NCBI GenBank assembly: GCA_041749275.1 | Contig: JBGTBQ010000265.1 | Span: 1 to 18,593, forward strand | Origin: JBGTBQ01 sp041749275 | GTDB taxonomy: Bacteria; Acidobacteriota; Blastocatellia; Pyrinomonadales; Pyrinomonadaceae | DNA length: 18,593 nt | Direction of reading: 5' to 3' | Part shown: one piece after another, positions 1-8,036 of the stretch | Layout: every line of letters starts with the position of its first letter | Position numbering within the stretch: the stretch's first letter is position 1 | Notes under the pieces: generated by a model | Seen by the model: only the letters and a program-made list of their open reading frames with translations | Database searches by the model: none | What the model was told of the DNA's origin: nothing | Program-made: the position numbers and the translations under genes

Positions 1-1237
1 CGCCGATGCCGTAGGCTCCCGCCGCCGCGCGCCCCGCGCTCCCCTTCATCCGCTGCCTGCGCTTCGGGTGCGGGCGTTCCGGCTTGCCGGTCGGCCTCAC
101 GCGCCGTCGCTCGCTGATGACGATCTCGGTTGCGTGCGCGAGGTCTTCCTCGTACATCTCCTCCATCTCACGCGCGAAGCTCTCGTCCTCGACCGCCACG
201 TCCAACTCGTAATTGCCTATCCAACTCGCCAGATTAAGATTCGTCGAGCCGACGCGCGCCCACGCCGAGTCCGCCACCGCCGTCTTTGCGTGCAGCATCG
301 AGCCGTTCCACTCAAAGACGCGAACTCCGCCTTCCAGCAGGGCGCGGTAGTTGGCGCGTGAGAGCGCGCTGATCACCGGGATGTCGCTCGAACTCGGCAC
401 GAGCAAACGCACGTCCACGCCGTCGCGCGCCGCCGCGCGTAGGCTTTGCACGTAAGGCGTCGTGCCGACGAAGTAGGCGTCCGTCAACCATAGACGGCGG
501 CGCGCGCCGGCGGCGACGATCTGGTCGAGCCGGTACATCTCCGCCGATTGCGGCTCGCTGGCGACGACGCGCAGCGACACCTCGCCCTGCTCTTCGATCT
601 CTTCCTGTGCGGGCAGTTCGTCTTCCGGCAGTTGGCCTCCGGTCGCCCGCCACACCTGCGCGAAGGAGCGCGCGATGTCGGCGACCGCCGGGCCGCGCAC
701 CTCGACGCCCGTGTCGCGCCACGGCTCCTGTTTTTTTTCGGGCCGCCCGACCCAGTCGCGCCCGACGCACAGGCCCATCACGAAGCCGATGCGTCCGTCC
801 ACCGCGATCATTTTTCGATGGTCACGGCTCACCCATCCGAAAGGGCTGTCGAAGCGCGGCGGGTTGTAGCAGCGCACCTCCGCCCCGGCCTCCTTCATCG
901 CGCGCCAGAAGCTACTCGAAGTCTTCCCCATCGCGCCCATCCAGTCGTAGATGACGCGGACGCGGACGCCGTCGCGCGCCTTCGCGCTCAGGGCATCGGC
1001 GAACTCACGTCCCACCTCATCCTCGTGGATGATGTAGCTCTCGAAATGCACGACGCGCTCGGCGCCCTTGATGGCTTCGAGCCACGCGGGGTAGTTCTCG
1101 CGCGCGTCGCGCAGCAGGCGCACCTTGTTCCCCGCGATGAGCGGGGCGCCGGTCGCACGCATGTACGCGCGCTCGACCAGTTCGTGCCCCGGCGGATGTT
1201 GATTGCGTTCCGAGCGTTTGATTTCAGTCGTCGCCAT
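1..1237 (-). CDS. Cardiolipin synthase-like phospholipase D protein (3' end outside window)
   Basis: The reading frame is open from an ATG at 1237 to the window edge, at least 412 codons with no stop. Two HKD phospholipase D motifs are seen. The first is HRKMIAVDGRIGFVMG at residues 140-155; the second is HAKTAVAD followed by GSTN, with its His at residue 316. Two HKD motifs in a protein of about 400 residues with no N-terminal membrane segment match the ClsB-like cardiolipin synthases, which join phosphatidyl groups at the membrane surface. The tail (about residues 375-412) is rich in Arg/Lys and then Ala/Gly, which could help membrane contact. No strong Shine-Dalgarno sequence precedes the ATG. 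The gene is divergent from rpiA with a 157-bp spacer. A broader PLD-type phosphodiesterase role cannot be excluded. Confidence 0.9.
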   Translation of the reverse strand, partial: MATTEIKRSERNQHPPGHELVERAYMRATGAPLIAGNKVRLLRDARENYPAWLEAIKGAERVVHFESYIIHEDEVGREFADALSAKARDGVRVRVIYDWMGAMGKTSSSFWRAMKEAGAEVRCYNPPRFDSPFGWVSRDHRKMIAVDGRIGFVMGLCVGRDWVGRPEKKQEPWRDTGVEVRGPAVADIARSFAQVWRATGGQLPEDELPAQEEIEEQGEVSLRVVASEPQSAEMYRLDQIVAAGARRRLWLTDAYFVGTTPYVQSLRAAARDGVDVRLLVPSSSDIPVISALSRANYRALLEGGVRVFEWNGSMLHAKTAVADSAWARVGSTNLNLASWIGNYELDVAVEDESFAREMEEMYEEDLAHATEIVISERRRVRPTGKPERPHPKRRQRMKGSAGRAAAGAYGIG

Positions 1238-1357
1238 GTCGAGTTCTATCTCTCCGCCGCTGCGTTCTGTCCGATGGGATTGAAGACGAGGCAAGGTGCA
1301 ACTTCAAGATCAGTACCCGGAGCGGTCGCGCCGGGCCGCGCTGCCGCGAGATTTATG

Positions 1358-1386
1358 TTGCGCGAGCCGTCGTCTGAACACATAAT
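1358..1386 (+). promoter_or_regulatory. Candidate sigma70-type promoter for rpiA
   Basis: TTGCGC (1358-1363) and CATAAT (1381-1386) are separated by exactly 17 bp. The -10 matches consensus at 5 of 6 bases and the -35 at 4 of 6. A transcript starting about 7 bp after the -10 would begin near 1393, almost on the ATG at 1395, so the mRNA would be nearly leaderless or would use the in-frame ATG at 1407. This is inferred from sequence match only. Confidence 0.4.
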
Positions 1387-1394
1387 AACCGGAA

Positions 1395-2084
1395 ATGAGC
1401 GAACCCATGAATGCCAAACAACTCGCCGGCGCGCGCGCCGCCGAATACATCGAGGATGGGATGATTGTCGGACTCGGCACCGGCTCAACCGCTTACTGGA
1501 TGGTCGAGAGTCTGGGAGCGCGCGTGAAGGATGGCCTGCGCGTGCGCGGCGTCCCAACCTCGCGGCGCACGGAGGAGCAGGCGCGCGCGCTGGGTATTCC
1601 GCTAGTCACCTTCGCCGACGTAACGGAACTCGACCTGACGATTGACGGAGCGGATGAGATCGGGCCTGACCTTGCGCTCACGAAAGGCGGCGGCGGCGCG
1701 CTCCTGCGCGAGAAGCTGGTCGCCGCGGCCTCGCGCCGCATGATCGTCGTCGCCGATGCAAGCAAGGTCGTCCGCGTGCTGGGCAAATTCCCGCTGCCCG
1801 TCGAGGTCGTCCCCTTCGCGTGGGAGGTGACGGCGCGGCGTGTCGAAGCCCTCGGCTGCAACCCGCGCCCGCGCCCCGGCGACGGCGGCGAGCTTTACGT
1901 CACCGACAACGGCAACTACATCCTCGACTGCGCCTGCGGCGAGATCAACGACCCGGCTCGACTCGAACGCGAGTTGAAGCTGCTGCCGGGCGTCGTCGAG
2001 TGCGGACTCTTTATCGGCATAGCCGACACGGCCATCGTCGCCGGCGAGGACGGCGGCGTTCGCCTCCTCGACAGGCAATCTTGA
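1395..2084 (+). CDS. rpiA: Ribose-5-phosphate isomerase A
   Basis: RpiA interconverts ribose 5-phosphate and ribulose 5-phosphate in the non-oxidative pentose phosphate pathway, in the cytosol. The 229-residue product has the full set of family motifs: the phosphate-binding loop GLGTGST (residues 26-32), DGADE (84-88), KGGGGALLREK (97-107, holding the catalytic acid and Lys of the family) and TDNGNYI (170-176). Length is normal for RpiA (about 220-235). An in-frame ATG at 1407 (M5) is an alternative start; neither ATG has a good Shine-Dalgarno sequence, and a promoter-like pair lies just upstream. The DedA-family gene follows after 6 bp, so the two are probably co-transcribed. Confidence 0.97.
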   Translation: MSEPMNAKQLAGARAAEYIEDGMIVGLGTGSTAYWMVESLGARVKDGLRVRGVPTSRRTEEQARALGIPLVTFADVTELDLTIDGADEIGPDLALTKGGGGALLREKLVAAASRRMIVVADASKVVRVLGKFPLPVEVVPFAWEVTARRVEALGCNPRPRPGDGGELYVTDNGNYILDCACGEINDPARLERELKLLPGVVECGLFIGIADTAIVAGEDGGVRLLDRQS

Positions 2085-2090
2085 ACCGCG

Positions 2091-2711
2091 GTGCCCCCGT
2101 TTCGCCTCTTTATCGCAGCCTCCGCCGCGCGCACGATCATCGGCCTCTTCCTGCGGCTCGGCATCTTCGGCCCGTTCTTCCTCGAAGCCCTCGACACTTC
2201 ATTCTTCTACGTGCCCCTGGCGAACGAGTTTCTGCTCTTCGCGCTGATTAACTCCGAAGGCGGCGGCGCGCTGTGGCCCGTCTACGCGCTCTCGGCGGCT
2301 GCCGGGTCGGTCGCGGGCGCTTTCCTGTTGGACCTCGTCGCGCGCCGCGCCGGCGAGAAGGGTCTCGCGCGACTCGTGCGGCCACGCCGGTTCGAGCGTC
2401 TCAAGACAAAGCTTGAAAAACACGCGGGCCGCGTCATCTTCATCGCCGCCGCGCTCCCGCCGCCCTTCCCTTTTCGCGTTACGCTGCTGGCGGCCTCAGC
2501 GCTCCAGACGCCGCGCGGGCCTCTGCTCGCGGCAATTTTCTTCGGTCGCGCGCTCCGCTTCGCCGCCGAGTCGCTTTTGATCCTCTATCTGGGCCGGCGG
2601 TTCCTCAGCTATGTCAACTCCGATGCCGTCGAGTACGCCGTCTATGCTCTAGTCGTCGCGGCGGTGGCGGGCAGTCTATACATGATCTACAAGCTATTCG
2701 GGAACGAGTGA
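2091..2711 (+). CDS. DedA/VTT-domain (YqaA-like) membrane protein
   Basis: This 206-residue membrane protein has hydrophobic stretches near residues 5-50, 60-85, 115-138, 145-168 and 182-202. The block ALPPPFPFRVTLLAASA (residues 121-137), followed by FFGRALRF (150-157), resembles the conserved core of VTT/DedA (SNARE-associated Golgi-like) proteins. That family is linked to membrane homeostasis, and several members move lipids across the bilayer. The start is a GTG, 6 bp after the rpiA stop, with no clear Shine-Dalgarno sequence, which suggests translational coupling to rpiA. The substrate cannot be read from the sequence. Family-level assignment is good; the subfamily is uncertain. Confidence 0.82.
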   Translation: MPPFRLFIAASAARTIIGLFLRLGIFGPFFLEALDTSFFYVPLANEFLLFALINSEGGGALWPVYALSAAAGSVAGAFLLDLVARRAGEKGLARLVRPRRFERLKTKLEKHAGRVIFIAAALPPPFPFRVTLLAASALQTPRGPLLAAIFFGRALRFAAESLLILYLGRRFLSYVNSDAVEYAVYALVVAAVAGSLYMIYKLFGNE

Positions 2712-2786
2712 CGTGATGGGATGGGGCGCGGAAGGGCTGTCGAAGAGCTTGGGCGTGCCGTTGCTCGGCGAGAGCTGAAAAGAGTT

Positions 2787-2930
2787 AGCCACAGAGGCAC
2801 AGAGACACGGAGAAAAAGTAGAAAAGAATGAGTTGAGGAGAAGGGAGCATTGAATGACTCAACGCTCCCTTCTGCTCAACTTCTCTTCTACATTCTTTCA
2901 AACTCTCTGTGCCTCTGTGTCTCTGTGGCT
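2787..2930. repeat. 144-bp imperfect palindrome with CACAGAG-type arms
   Basis: The outer arms 2787-2812 and 2905-2930 are inverted copies matching at 23 of 26 positions, built from CACAGAGRCACAGAG-like words. The inner sequence is also self-complementary: GTAGAA...GAGAAGGGAGC on the left pairs with GCTCCCTTCTG...TTCTAC on the right, closing on a small hairpin near 2852-2870. The whole would fold as one long hairpin in RNA. It lies between converging genes, so it may also stop transcription from both sides. The right arm overlaps the 3' end of the dehydrogenase gene. There is no open reading frame of its own and no clear target duplication. Confidence 0.85.
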
Positions 2931-3962
2931 ATCCGCCGCCGCACGAAGGCGATGCTCGGCGAGCCGGTCGGCGGCGACGTGAGCGGGCACGCCCTCGGCC
3001 TTCGCTGTCTCGAAGATGCGAAGGAGCGTGTCGTAAATCTCGTCCACTTTTTTGCGCGACTGTTCGGGTCGCCAGTCCAGAAGCTCGATGCAGCCGTTGA
3101 TGACGCCCCCCGCGTTGGCGACGTAGTCGGGCGCGTAGGTGATGCCGCGCTGTTCGAGCGCCGCGCCGTGCCGCGTCTCAAGCAGTTGGTTGTTGGCCGC
3201 GCCCGCGACAATGCCGACCGTAAGACGCGGGATCGTCTCGTCGTTCAGAATGCCGCCGAGCGCGCACGGCGCGAAGATGTCCGCTTCCGTATCGTAGATG
3301 TCCGCGGGCGCGACCGTTGCGGCGTCGCACTCCGCGGCGACGCGCCGCAGCCGCTCCGCGTCGGCGTCCGTGGCGACGAGCGTCGCCCCCGCACCGCGCA
3401 GCAATCGCGCGAGGTTGTAACCGACGTTGCCGCAACCCTGAAGGGCGACGCGCTTCCCTTTTAACTCATCCGCGCCCCACCGAAAGCGCGCCGACGCCTG
3501 AATCGCGCGGAAGACGCCGCGCGCCGTGACGGGCGAGGGGTCGCCCGATTTATCGAGCAGGCCCGCGACGTGTTGGGTCTCCGCGCGCACGTGCTCCATG
3601 TCGGCGGGGCTGGTGCCCACGTCCTCCGCCGTGATGTAGCGCCCGCCTAAACGTTCGATGAAACGACCATGCGCGCGGAAGACGCGCTCGCGCTCCGGCG
3701 TCCGGTTGTCGCCGATGATGATGGATTTGCCGCCGCCGAAGGGCAGTCCCGCCAGCGCGTTCTTGTAGGTCATCCCGCGCGCGAGCCGGAGCGCGTCCAC
3801 CAGCGCTTCCGCTTCGTCAGCGTAGTTCCAGAAACGCGCGCCGCCGAGGGCCGGGCCGAGCGTGGTGTCGTGAATGGCGATGATGGCTCGATAGCCCGAT
3901 GCAGGCTCGGCGCCGAACAGGACGCGCTCATAACCTTCGATCTTCTTTTCGGTGACTTCCAT
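2898..3962 (-). CDS. Leucine dehydrogenase-type Glu/Leu/Phe/Val dehydrogenase
   Basis: The enzyme would oxidatively deaminate branched-chain amino acids to 2-oxo acids with NAD+. Residues seen: MTYKNA (64-69, Lys67), GLPFGGGKS (72-80, with the catalytic-type Lys79), an Asp in TAEDVGT (Asp114), a Rossmann fold GCGNVGYNLA (176-185), GAANNQL (254-260) and DYVANAGGVI (279-288). The 354 residues fit the leucine dehydrogenase branch (about 350-370) rather than the longer glutamate enzymes. The ATG at 3962 was chosen because MEVTEKKIEGYE begins the conserved fold; an upstream extension to 4169 is open but shows no family similarity. Oddity: the last codons (residues about 345-354, SHRDTEAQRV) are encoded by the right arm of the palindrome, replacing the usual family tail. 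Preference for Leu versus Val or Phe cannot be settled here. Confidence 0.93.
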   Translation of the reverse strand: MEVTEKKIEGYERVLFGAEPASGYRAIIAIHDTTLGPALGGARFWNYADEAEALVDALRLARGMTYKNALAGLPFGGGKSIIIGDNRTPERERVFRAHGRFIERLGGRYITAEDVGTSPADMEHVRAETQHVAGLLDKSGDPSPVTARGVFRAIQASARFRWGADELKGKRVALQGCGNVGYNLARLLRGAGATLVATDADAERLRRVAAECDAATVAPADIYDTEADIFAPCALGGILNDETIPRLTVGIVAGAANNQLLETRHGAALEQRGITYAPDYVANAGGVINGCIELLDWRPEQSRKKVDEIYDTLLRIFETAKAEGVPAHVAADRLAEHRLRAAADSHRDTEAQRV

Positions 3963-4383
3963 GAAAAGTCTTCTACCGGATTTTGCGCCTAACTCCAAGG
4001 GCCGTTCGGCGGGCGCGGGGAGGAGCCACTTTGAAAGCAGCGGATGCGCCATCAGCGGGAGCGGAGAAACGCGGAGCCAAACCCGCCTTTCCGTTCCGCG
4101 CCAGCCCGCGCTAATTGGCGGCACACGCTCCAAACCCGCCGACGGGCTATCCGACGGCGGGCACACCATCGCTCCGGCTCGTCACGTCTCAAGTCCGCTT
4201 CGTCACACCGTGCTTTTCTTCCGGCATCCAACGGGTCTATATTCAGTTGTTTCGCCGAGAGCGCCTCGCATTTCAGAGAATGAGAATGCGTTAGCCCCCG
4301 AATCCTTCCGTCCGGCCTGACCCGGCAGCCGATTTCTTTCGGTCAGGAATAAGAGTTATCATCCGAGAGCTTCACCGAACGCC
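3963..4383. other. 421-bp divergent intergenic region with an inverted repeat
   Basis: No convincing gene lies between the dehydrogenase and the histidine kinase, which point away from each other. This stretch must therefore hold both promoters. Seen on the + side: a -10-like TATCAT at 4357-4362 without a good -35, and an inverted repeat at 4316-4347. Open frames in this stretch are short and lack ribosome binding sites or family features. Confidence 0.6.
4316..4347 (+). promoter_or_regulatory. Inverted repeat CCTGACC-N18-GGTCAGG upstream of the kinase gene
   Basis: Perfect 7-bp arms (4316-4322 and 4341-4347) sit just upstream of a -10-like TATCAT (4357-4362) and 37 bp before the kinase ATG. 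The position suits an operator or activator site for a promoter lacking a good -35; a leader hairpin is also possible. This is positional inference. Confidence 0.35.
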
Positions 4384-5532
4384 ATGAACACGACACCGGC
4401 CAATGGTTCTTTCATCGCCGCGCAGGCGCCGCGCGCGAGCCGGCAATGGTGGCAGCGCCGCTGGGGCCAGTGGGCTATCGCCTTCGGCGTCTGGACGGTG
4501 ATCGCGTTCGTGTTCACGGCGATGCTCTACTACTCGCAACTGCTCGGCGAGCGACCGATTACGTGGCGGCGCGCCGCCGGTTATCAGTTCATCTATCCGT
4601 ATCTGTGGATGGTGGGGACGATGATCGTGCTCTGGCTCGCGCGCCGCTTTCCGCTCGAAGGGCGGCACTGGCCGCGCCGCCTCGTCTACCACTTTCTCTT
4701 CGCCACGCTCGCCGCCATCTTCATCACCGGCTGTTATCAAATTCTCTACCACTTCCTTTTCGTCAACGGCCCCGATAAGCCTTACTCGCCGTGGGTCACT
4801 TTGAGCTGGATCATCTTCAATTCGAGCGAAAACTACGGCATCTACGGGTTGCTGCTCCTCTTCAACCATGCGACCAACTACTATCGTCGCTATCGCGAGG
4901 GCGAGTTGCGCGCCTCGCAGCTTCAGGCGCAACTCTCGCAGGCCGAGTTGCAGGCGCTGAAGATGCAACTGCACCCGCACTTTCTTTTCAACACGCTCCA
5001 CTCGATTTCGGCGCTCGTCCACCAAGACCCGGAGGCCGCCGACCGCATGATCGCACGCTTAGGCGACTTTCTCCGCCTCACGCTCGACAACTCCGGCACG
5101 CAGGAAGTGACGCTGCTAAAGGAGTTGGAGTTCTTGCAGTGCTATCTGGAGATCGAGCGTGTGCGGTTTCAGGATCGCCTCACCACGCACATGGACATAG
5201 ACTCACACTCGCTCGACTCGCGCGTCCCCAACCTCATCCTCCAGCCCATCGTCGAGAATGCGCTCCGCCACGGCATCGCCCCACGCGCGACGCCGGGGCG
5301 CATCGAGATTTCGGCGAAACGGAATAATGGCTCGCTCCGTATAGAGGTGAAGGACAACGGGCCGGGCATTTCCGCCATCTCAGCGACGAACGGCAGGTTT
5401 CGGGAGGGATTGGGGTTGACCAACACGCGCGCACGCCTCGAACAGCTCTACGGTGAGGCGCACCGCTTTGAACTGACTAACGACCCCGACGGCGGTTTGA
5501 CCGTGACGCTCGAAATCCCGGCCCACGGCTAG
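4384..5532 (+). CDS. LytS/YehU-type sensor histidine kinase
   Basis: The 382-residue protein has four predicted membrane helices (about residues 31-50, 68-87, 100-126, 137-161), then a coiled linker (175-195) and the kinase core. The His_kinase box LHPHFLFNTLHS (196-207) places the phospho-acceptor at His199. The ATP-binding domain has an N box, ENALRHG (291-297, Asn292), and G boxes DNGPGI (324-329) and GLGLTNTRARL (342-352). The family autophosphorylates and signals to LytTR response regulators, one of which lies downstream at 5796. No extracellular sensor domain is present; only short loops separate the helices, so the stimulus is probably within or near the membrane. The start ATG follows a candidate inverted-repeat control site. 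The signal sensed cannot be inferred. Confidence 0.95.
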   Translation: MNTTPANGSFIAAQAPRASRQWWQRRWGQWAIAFGVWTVIAFVFTAMLYYSQLLGERPITWRRAAGYQFIYPYLWMVGTMIVLWLARRFPLEGRHWPRRLVYHFLFATLAAIFITGCYQILYHFLFVNGPDKPYSPWVTLSWIIFNSSENYGIYGLLLLFNHATNYYRRYREGELRASQLQAQLSQAELQALKMQLHPHFLFNTLHSISALVHQDPEAADRMIARLGDFLRLTLDNSGTQEVTLLKELEFLQCYLEIERVRFQDRLTTHMDIDSHSLDSRVPNLILQPIVENALRHGIAPRATPGRIEISAKRNNGSLRIEVKDNGPGISAISATNGRFREGLGLTNTRARLEQLYGEAHRFELTNDPDGGLTVTLEIPAHG

Positions 5533-5663
5533 GAAGCCGCCTCCTGAAATAGAACGCTCGCCGCTGCCCGCTGTCTTAACACGTTCTACCGCACAAAGCT
5601 TGACGAGCGGAGAGGTTTCCGCCACGGAATCGCTCGGCGCGGTGTATTTATCCGTAAAACCAA

Positions 5664-5774
5664 AATCGTGGATTGTAAATCTAAAATGCGACCTTTCAGT
5701 CGCGCCGGGATTTACCGCTCATCGCTGTGCGTTATCAATTCACGATTCTGGATTTACATTCAGGGTTCTGGATT
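5664..5774. repeat. Short direct and inverted repeats between kinase and regulator genes
   Basis: TTCTGGATT occurs twice in direct orientation (5746-5754 and 5766-5774). AATCGTGGATT (5664-5674) is an inverted near-copy of AATTCACGATT (5737-5747), one mismatch in 11. This AT-rich patch stands out against GC-rich neighbours. It may be a remnant of a small AATC-type intergenic repeat or bindings sites in front of the regulator gene. Confidence 0.45.
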
Positions 5775-5795
5775 CATCGTTCACGGGCTTAAAAA

Positions 5796-6590
5796 ATGAC
5801 GGACGCCGCCGGAGTAGCGCCCATTCGCGTGCTGGTCGTGGACGACGAGCCGCTCGCGCGCGAGAAGATTCGCCGCATGGCGAAGGACGACCCGGAGGTG
5901 CGGATCGTCGGCGAGTGCACGAACGGCGCGGAGGCCATCGAGGCCATCCAGAGCTTGACGCCCGATCTGCTCCTGCTCGACGTGCAGATGCCGGAGGTGG
6001 GCGGCTTCGCCGTTCTCGACGCCCTCCGCTCGAACGGCGTGCACTTGCCGTCCGTCATCTTTATCACGGCTTACGACCACTATGCCGTGCGCGCCTTCGA
6101 GGTGCACGCGCTCGACTATCTGCTCAAGCCGTTCGACCGCGACCGCTTCCGCACGGCCATCGAGCGCGCCAAACGAGAGGTCCGGCGCGGGCAGGCGCCC
6201 GCGCTCGACGAGCGCATCGTCGCACTCCTCGAACAACTTCAAGGGCAGCACAAGTATCATGAGCGCCTCGTGGTCAAGACGGGCGGGCGCGTCTTCTTCC
6301 TCAACACGGACGAGGTGGACTGGGTCGAGGCCGAGGGCAACTACGTCAGCATCCACACCGGCAAGAAGTCATACCTCCTGCGCGAGACGATCACGAGCCT
6401 CGAATCGCAGCTCGACCCGCGGAAGTTCATCCGCATCCATCGCTCTTCCATCGTCAATATCAACCGCATCAAGGAACTCCAGCCGTGGTCGCACGGCGAG
6501 TACCACGTCATCCTCCTCGACGGCACGCAGCTCACGCTCTCGCGCAGCTACCGTGAGAAGTTGCAGGCCGCGCTCGGCAACAGCCTGTAA
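5796..6590 (+). CDS. LytTR-family response regulator
   Basis: This 264-residue protein has an N-terminal receiver domain (residues 10-128) with the acidic pair Asp16/Asp17, phospho-acceptor Asp62 in LLLDVQMP, Thr91 and Lys111 in LLKPFD. A LytTR DNA-binding domain follows (about 155-260), with EAEGNYVSIH (178-187) and FIRIHRSSIVNI (211-222) as typical blocks. It is the expected partner of the LytS-type kinase at 4384-5532 and would bind direct repeats in promoters. The 263-bp gap with repeats between the two genes is unusual for such a pair and suggests the regulator may have its own promoter. The ATG is preceded by an A-run but only a weak Shine-Dalgarno sequence. Target genes are unknown; the secreted protein gene next door is a natural candidate. 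Confidence 0.96.
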   Translation: MTDAAGVAPIRVLVVDDEPLAREKIRRMAKDDPEVRIVGECTNGAEAIEAIQSLTPDLLLLDVQMPEVGGFAVLDALRSNGVHLPSVIFITAYDHYAVRAFEVHALDYLLKPFDRDRFRTAIERAKREVRRGQAPALDERIVALLEQLQGQHKYHERLVVKTGGRVFFLNTDEVDWVEAEGNYVSIHTGKKSYLLRETITSLESQLDPRKFIRIHRSSIVNINRIKELQPWSHGEYHVILLDGTQLTLSRSYREKLQAALGNSL

Positions 6591-6884
6591 AGTTACTGTA
6601 AACGACGGCTTCGGCGGCCTCGTCTCACAGTCCGCTTTATCACTCACGGCGTCCCGTTCATCACAAAATACTTCCGGCCCCGCGTGAGTGCCATCTACAC
6701 TCGCCGTGTCAGTGGCAAGTCCAGCGCGACGCCCGACCAGCAGTTCATAAGGAGCCTTTCGGCGGCGCGCGCCATCAAGTTTAAGAGCAAGTTGTGGTGG
6801 GATTGGTGGGCAAGTGGCCTCGCCTGTCCCGGATCAATGAATGGAGGGAAAGAACCGTGAGCAACGATCTCAGGAGAAACAGAG

Positions 6885-7568
6885 ATGCGATTCCGGTATT
6901 TCTTTCTCGCTATCATTTTCTGCGCGCTTCCGCACGCCTCGGCGGCGGCGCTCCCGACGGACGGCTTCGACGGTTGTGATGTCGCTTACGATGACGACGG
7001 CGCGGCGGGGACGCCCGATTACCACCTGCCCGCGCCGCGCCCCATCGTCGCGCCCACGCCTCTGAGCCTGAAGGAAAAGATCACGTTGGACAGACAATCA
7101 TACGCCGACGTTTACGGCATCCTCAAGGAAGAGAATTCTTGCAGCCGTTTTTTTGGCGGGCCGGCGCAGGCCGTCGAGGCTTTCAACCAGCTCGCGCTGC
7201 AACTGAAAAAGAGGCCGCTCAATGACAACGGCGTCGCCGTTAACATGTCAGGCACCTTTGTGACCTACCGGAATGCACTGACGGGCGCGGGGTATCGGCT
7301 CTTCGAGCAGGCGACGATCAACAGTAACGGGCCGCTCTTCTACAAGCCGATGGAGACCGCGATGAGGCCGCCGCCGCGGGTCGGCAGGTTCCCTGTCCGC
7401 ACCAGACAGGCGCGGGCTTTGATCTTCTTGCACGAGATCGGCCATCTGGTGCGGAACGCGAGCGGGGACTGGGTGCTCCCGAACGACGGCGGCAACTTCA
7501 GACAGAACGAGCAGAACACGAGAAAGGTCGAGGAACACTGCGCGGCGCAGCTTCTTGCCCTCGACTAA
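6885..7568 (+). CDS. Secreted protein with HExxH motif, putative metallopeptidase
   Basis: The 227-residue product begins with a clear signal peptide (MRFRYFFLAIIFCALPHASA, cleavage near residues 20-22). The C-terminal part holds HEIGHLVRN at residues 183-191, a zincin-type HExxH motif in a hydrophobic helix (ALIFLHEIGH). KVEEHC at 214-219 could supply the third metal ligand (Glu216 or Glu217), about 30 residues after the HExxH. A strong AGGAG at 6872-6876 with 8-bp spacing supports the start. Much of the rest has no recognised domain. I do not recognise a named family. Metallopeptidase activity is inferred from the motif and export signal only; a non-catalytic role is possible. The Fis-type gene follows after 70 bp, probably in the same transcript. 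Confidence 0.8.
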   Translation: MRFRYFFLAIIFCALPHASAAALPTDGFDGCDVAYDDDGAAGTPDYHLPAPRPIVAPTPLSLKEKITLDRQSYADVYGILKEENSCSRFFGGPAQAVEAFNQLALQLKKRPLNDNGVAVNMSGTFVTYRNALTGAGYRLFEQATINSNGPLFYKPMETAMRPPPRVGRFPVRTRQARALIFLHEIGHLVRNASGDWVLPNDGGNFRQNEQNTRKVEEHCAAQLLALD

Positions 7569-7638
7569 AAGCCCGGCGGTCGCCGCCGGCGACCCGACCG
7601 GCTTCGAGTATGCGGGATGGATGAAAGGAGTTAGGGAT

Positions 7639-8028
7639 ATGTTGGAGAACGCGAAACAGTATGCACAGCATTACGCGCTTCAGGCGGACGCGGTGGCGCA
7701 ATCAACGCAGGATCAGGCCACGTCGGCCATCAAGATCAAGACGCTGCGGGAACTGACGCTCGCCCTCTTGAAAGAGGTCGAATCGTTGAAGGACACGCAG
7801 GCTCCGGAGGGGAAGGCGAACGTCAACTTCTCGGAAGAGGTGCGTCGGTTCGAGACCGAGTTGATTCGCTGGGCGCTCTTGCGGACGGGCGGGCACCAGC
7901 GCCGCGCCGCGCGATTGCTGAACATCAAGGTGACGACGCTCAACGCGAAGATCAAACGCTACGGCATCCGGCCCGCATCGCTGCCCGCGAGCAACGTGGT
8001 TGACTTTAACCTCGACAGCCAACGGTAA
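7639..8028 (+). CDS. Fis-type helix-turn-helix protein
   Basis: The protein has 129 residues from the ATG at 7639. This start was chosen because AAAGGAG (7624-7630) lies 8 bp upstream; open codons further up (to a TTG at 7555) would overlap the preceding gene and lack such a site. The N-terminal half is helical with coiled-coil character (residues 25-52). Residues 64-110 form a Fis-type domain: FSEEVRRFETELIRWAL, then GGHQRRAARLLNIKVTTLNAKIKRYGI, where the last segment is the helix-turn-helix. Such domains end many NtrC-type activators; here it stands alone, without receiver or AAA+ domains, so it probably acts as a small DNA-binding regulator. Targets are unknown. Confidence 0.87.
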   Translation: MLENAKQYAQHYALQADAVAQSTQDQATSAIKIKTLRELTLALLKEVESLKDTQAPEGKANVNFSEEVRRFETELIRWALLRTGGHQRRAARLLNIKVTTLNAKIKRYGIRPASLPASNVVDFNLDSQR

Positions 8029-8036
8029 AAGGCAGC

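Noticed and set aside
548..1645. Long + strand open frame opposite the phospholipase D gene and into rpiA
   Set aside because: It is antisense to clear HKD motifs and overlaps rpiA in another frame; its composition is Arg/Ala/His-rich as expected of a GC-rich shadow.
3963..4169. N-terminal extension of the dehydrogenase to an ATG at 4169
   Set aside because: The extra 69 residues look random and are outside the family fold; the ATG at 3962 gives the normal length.
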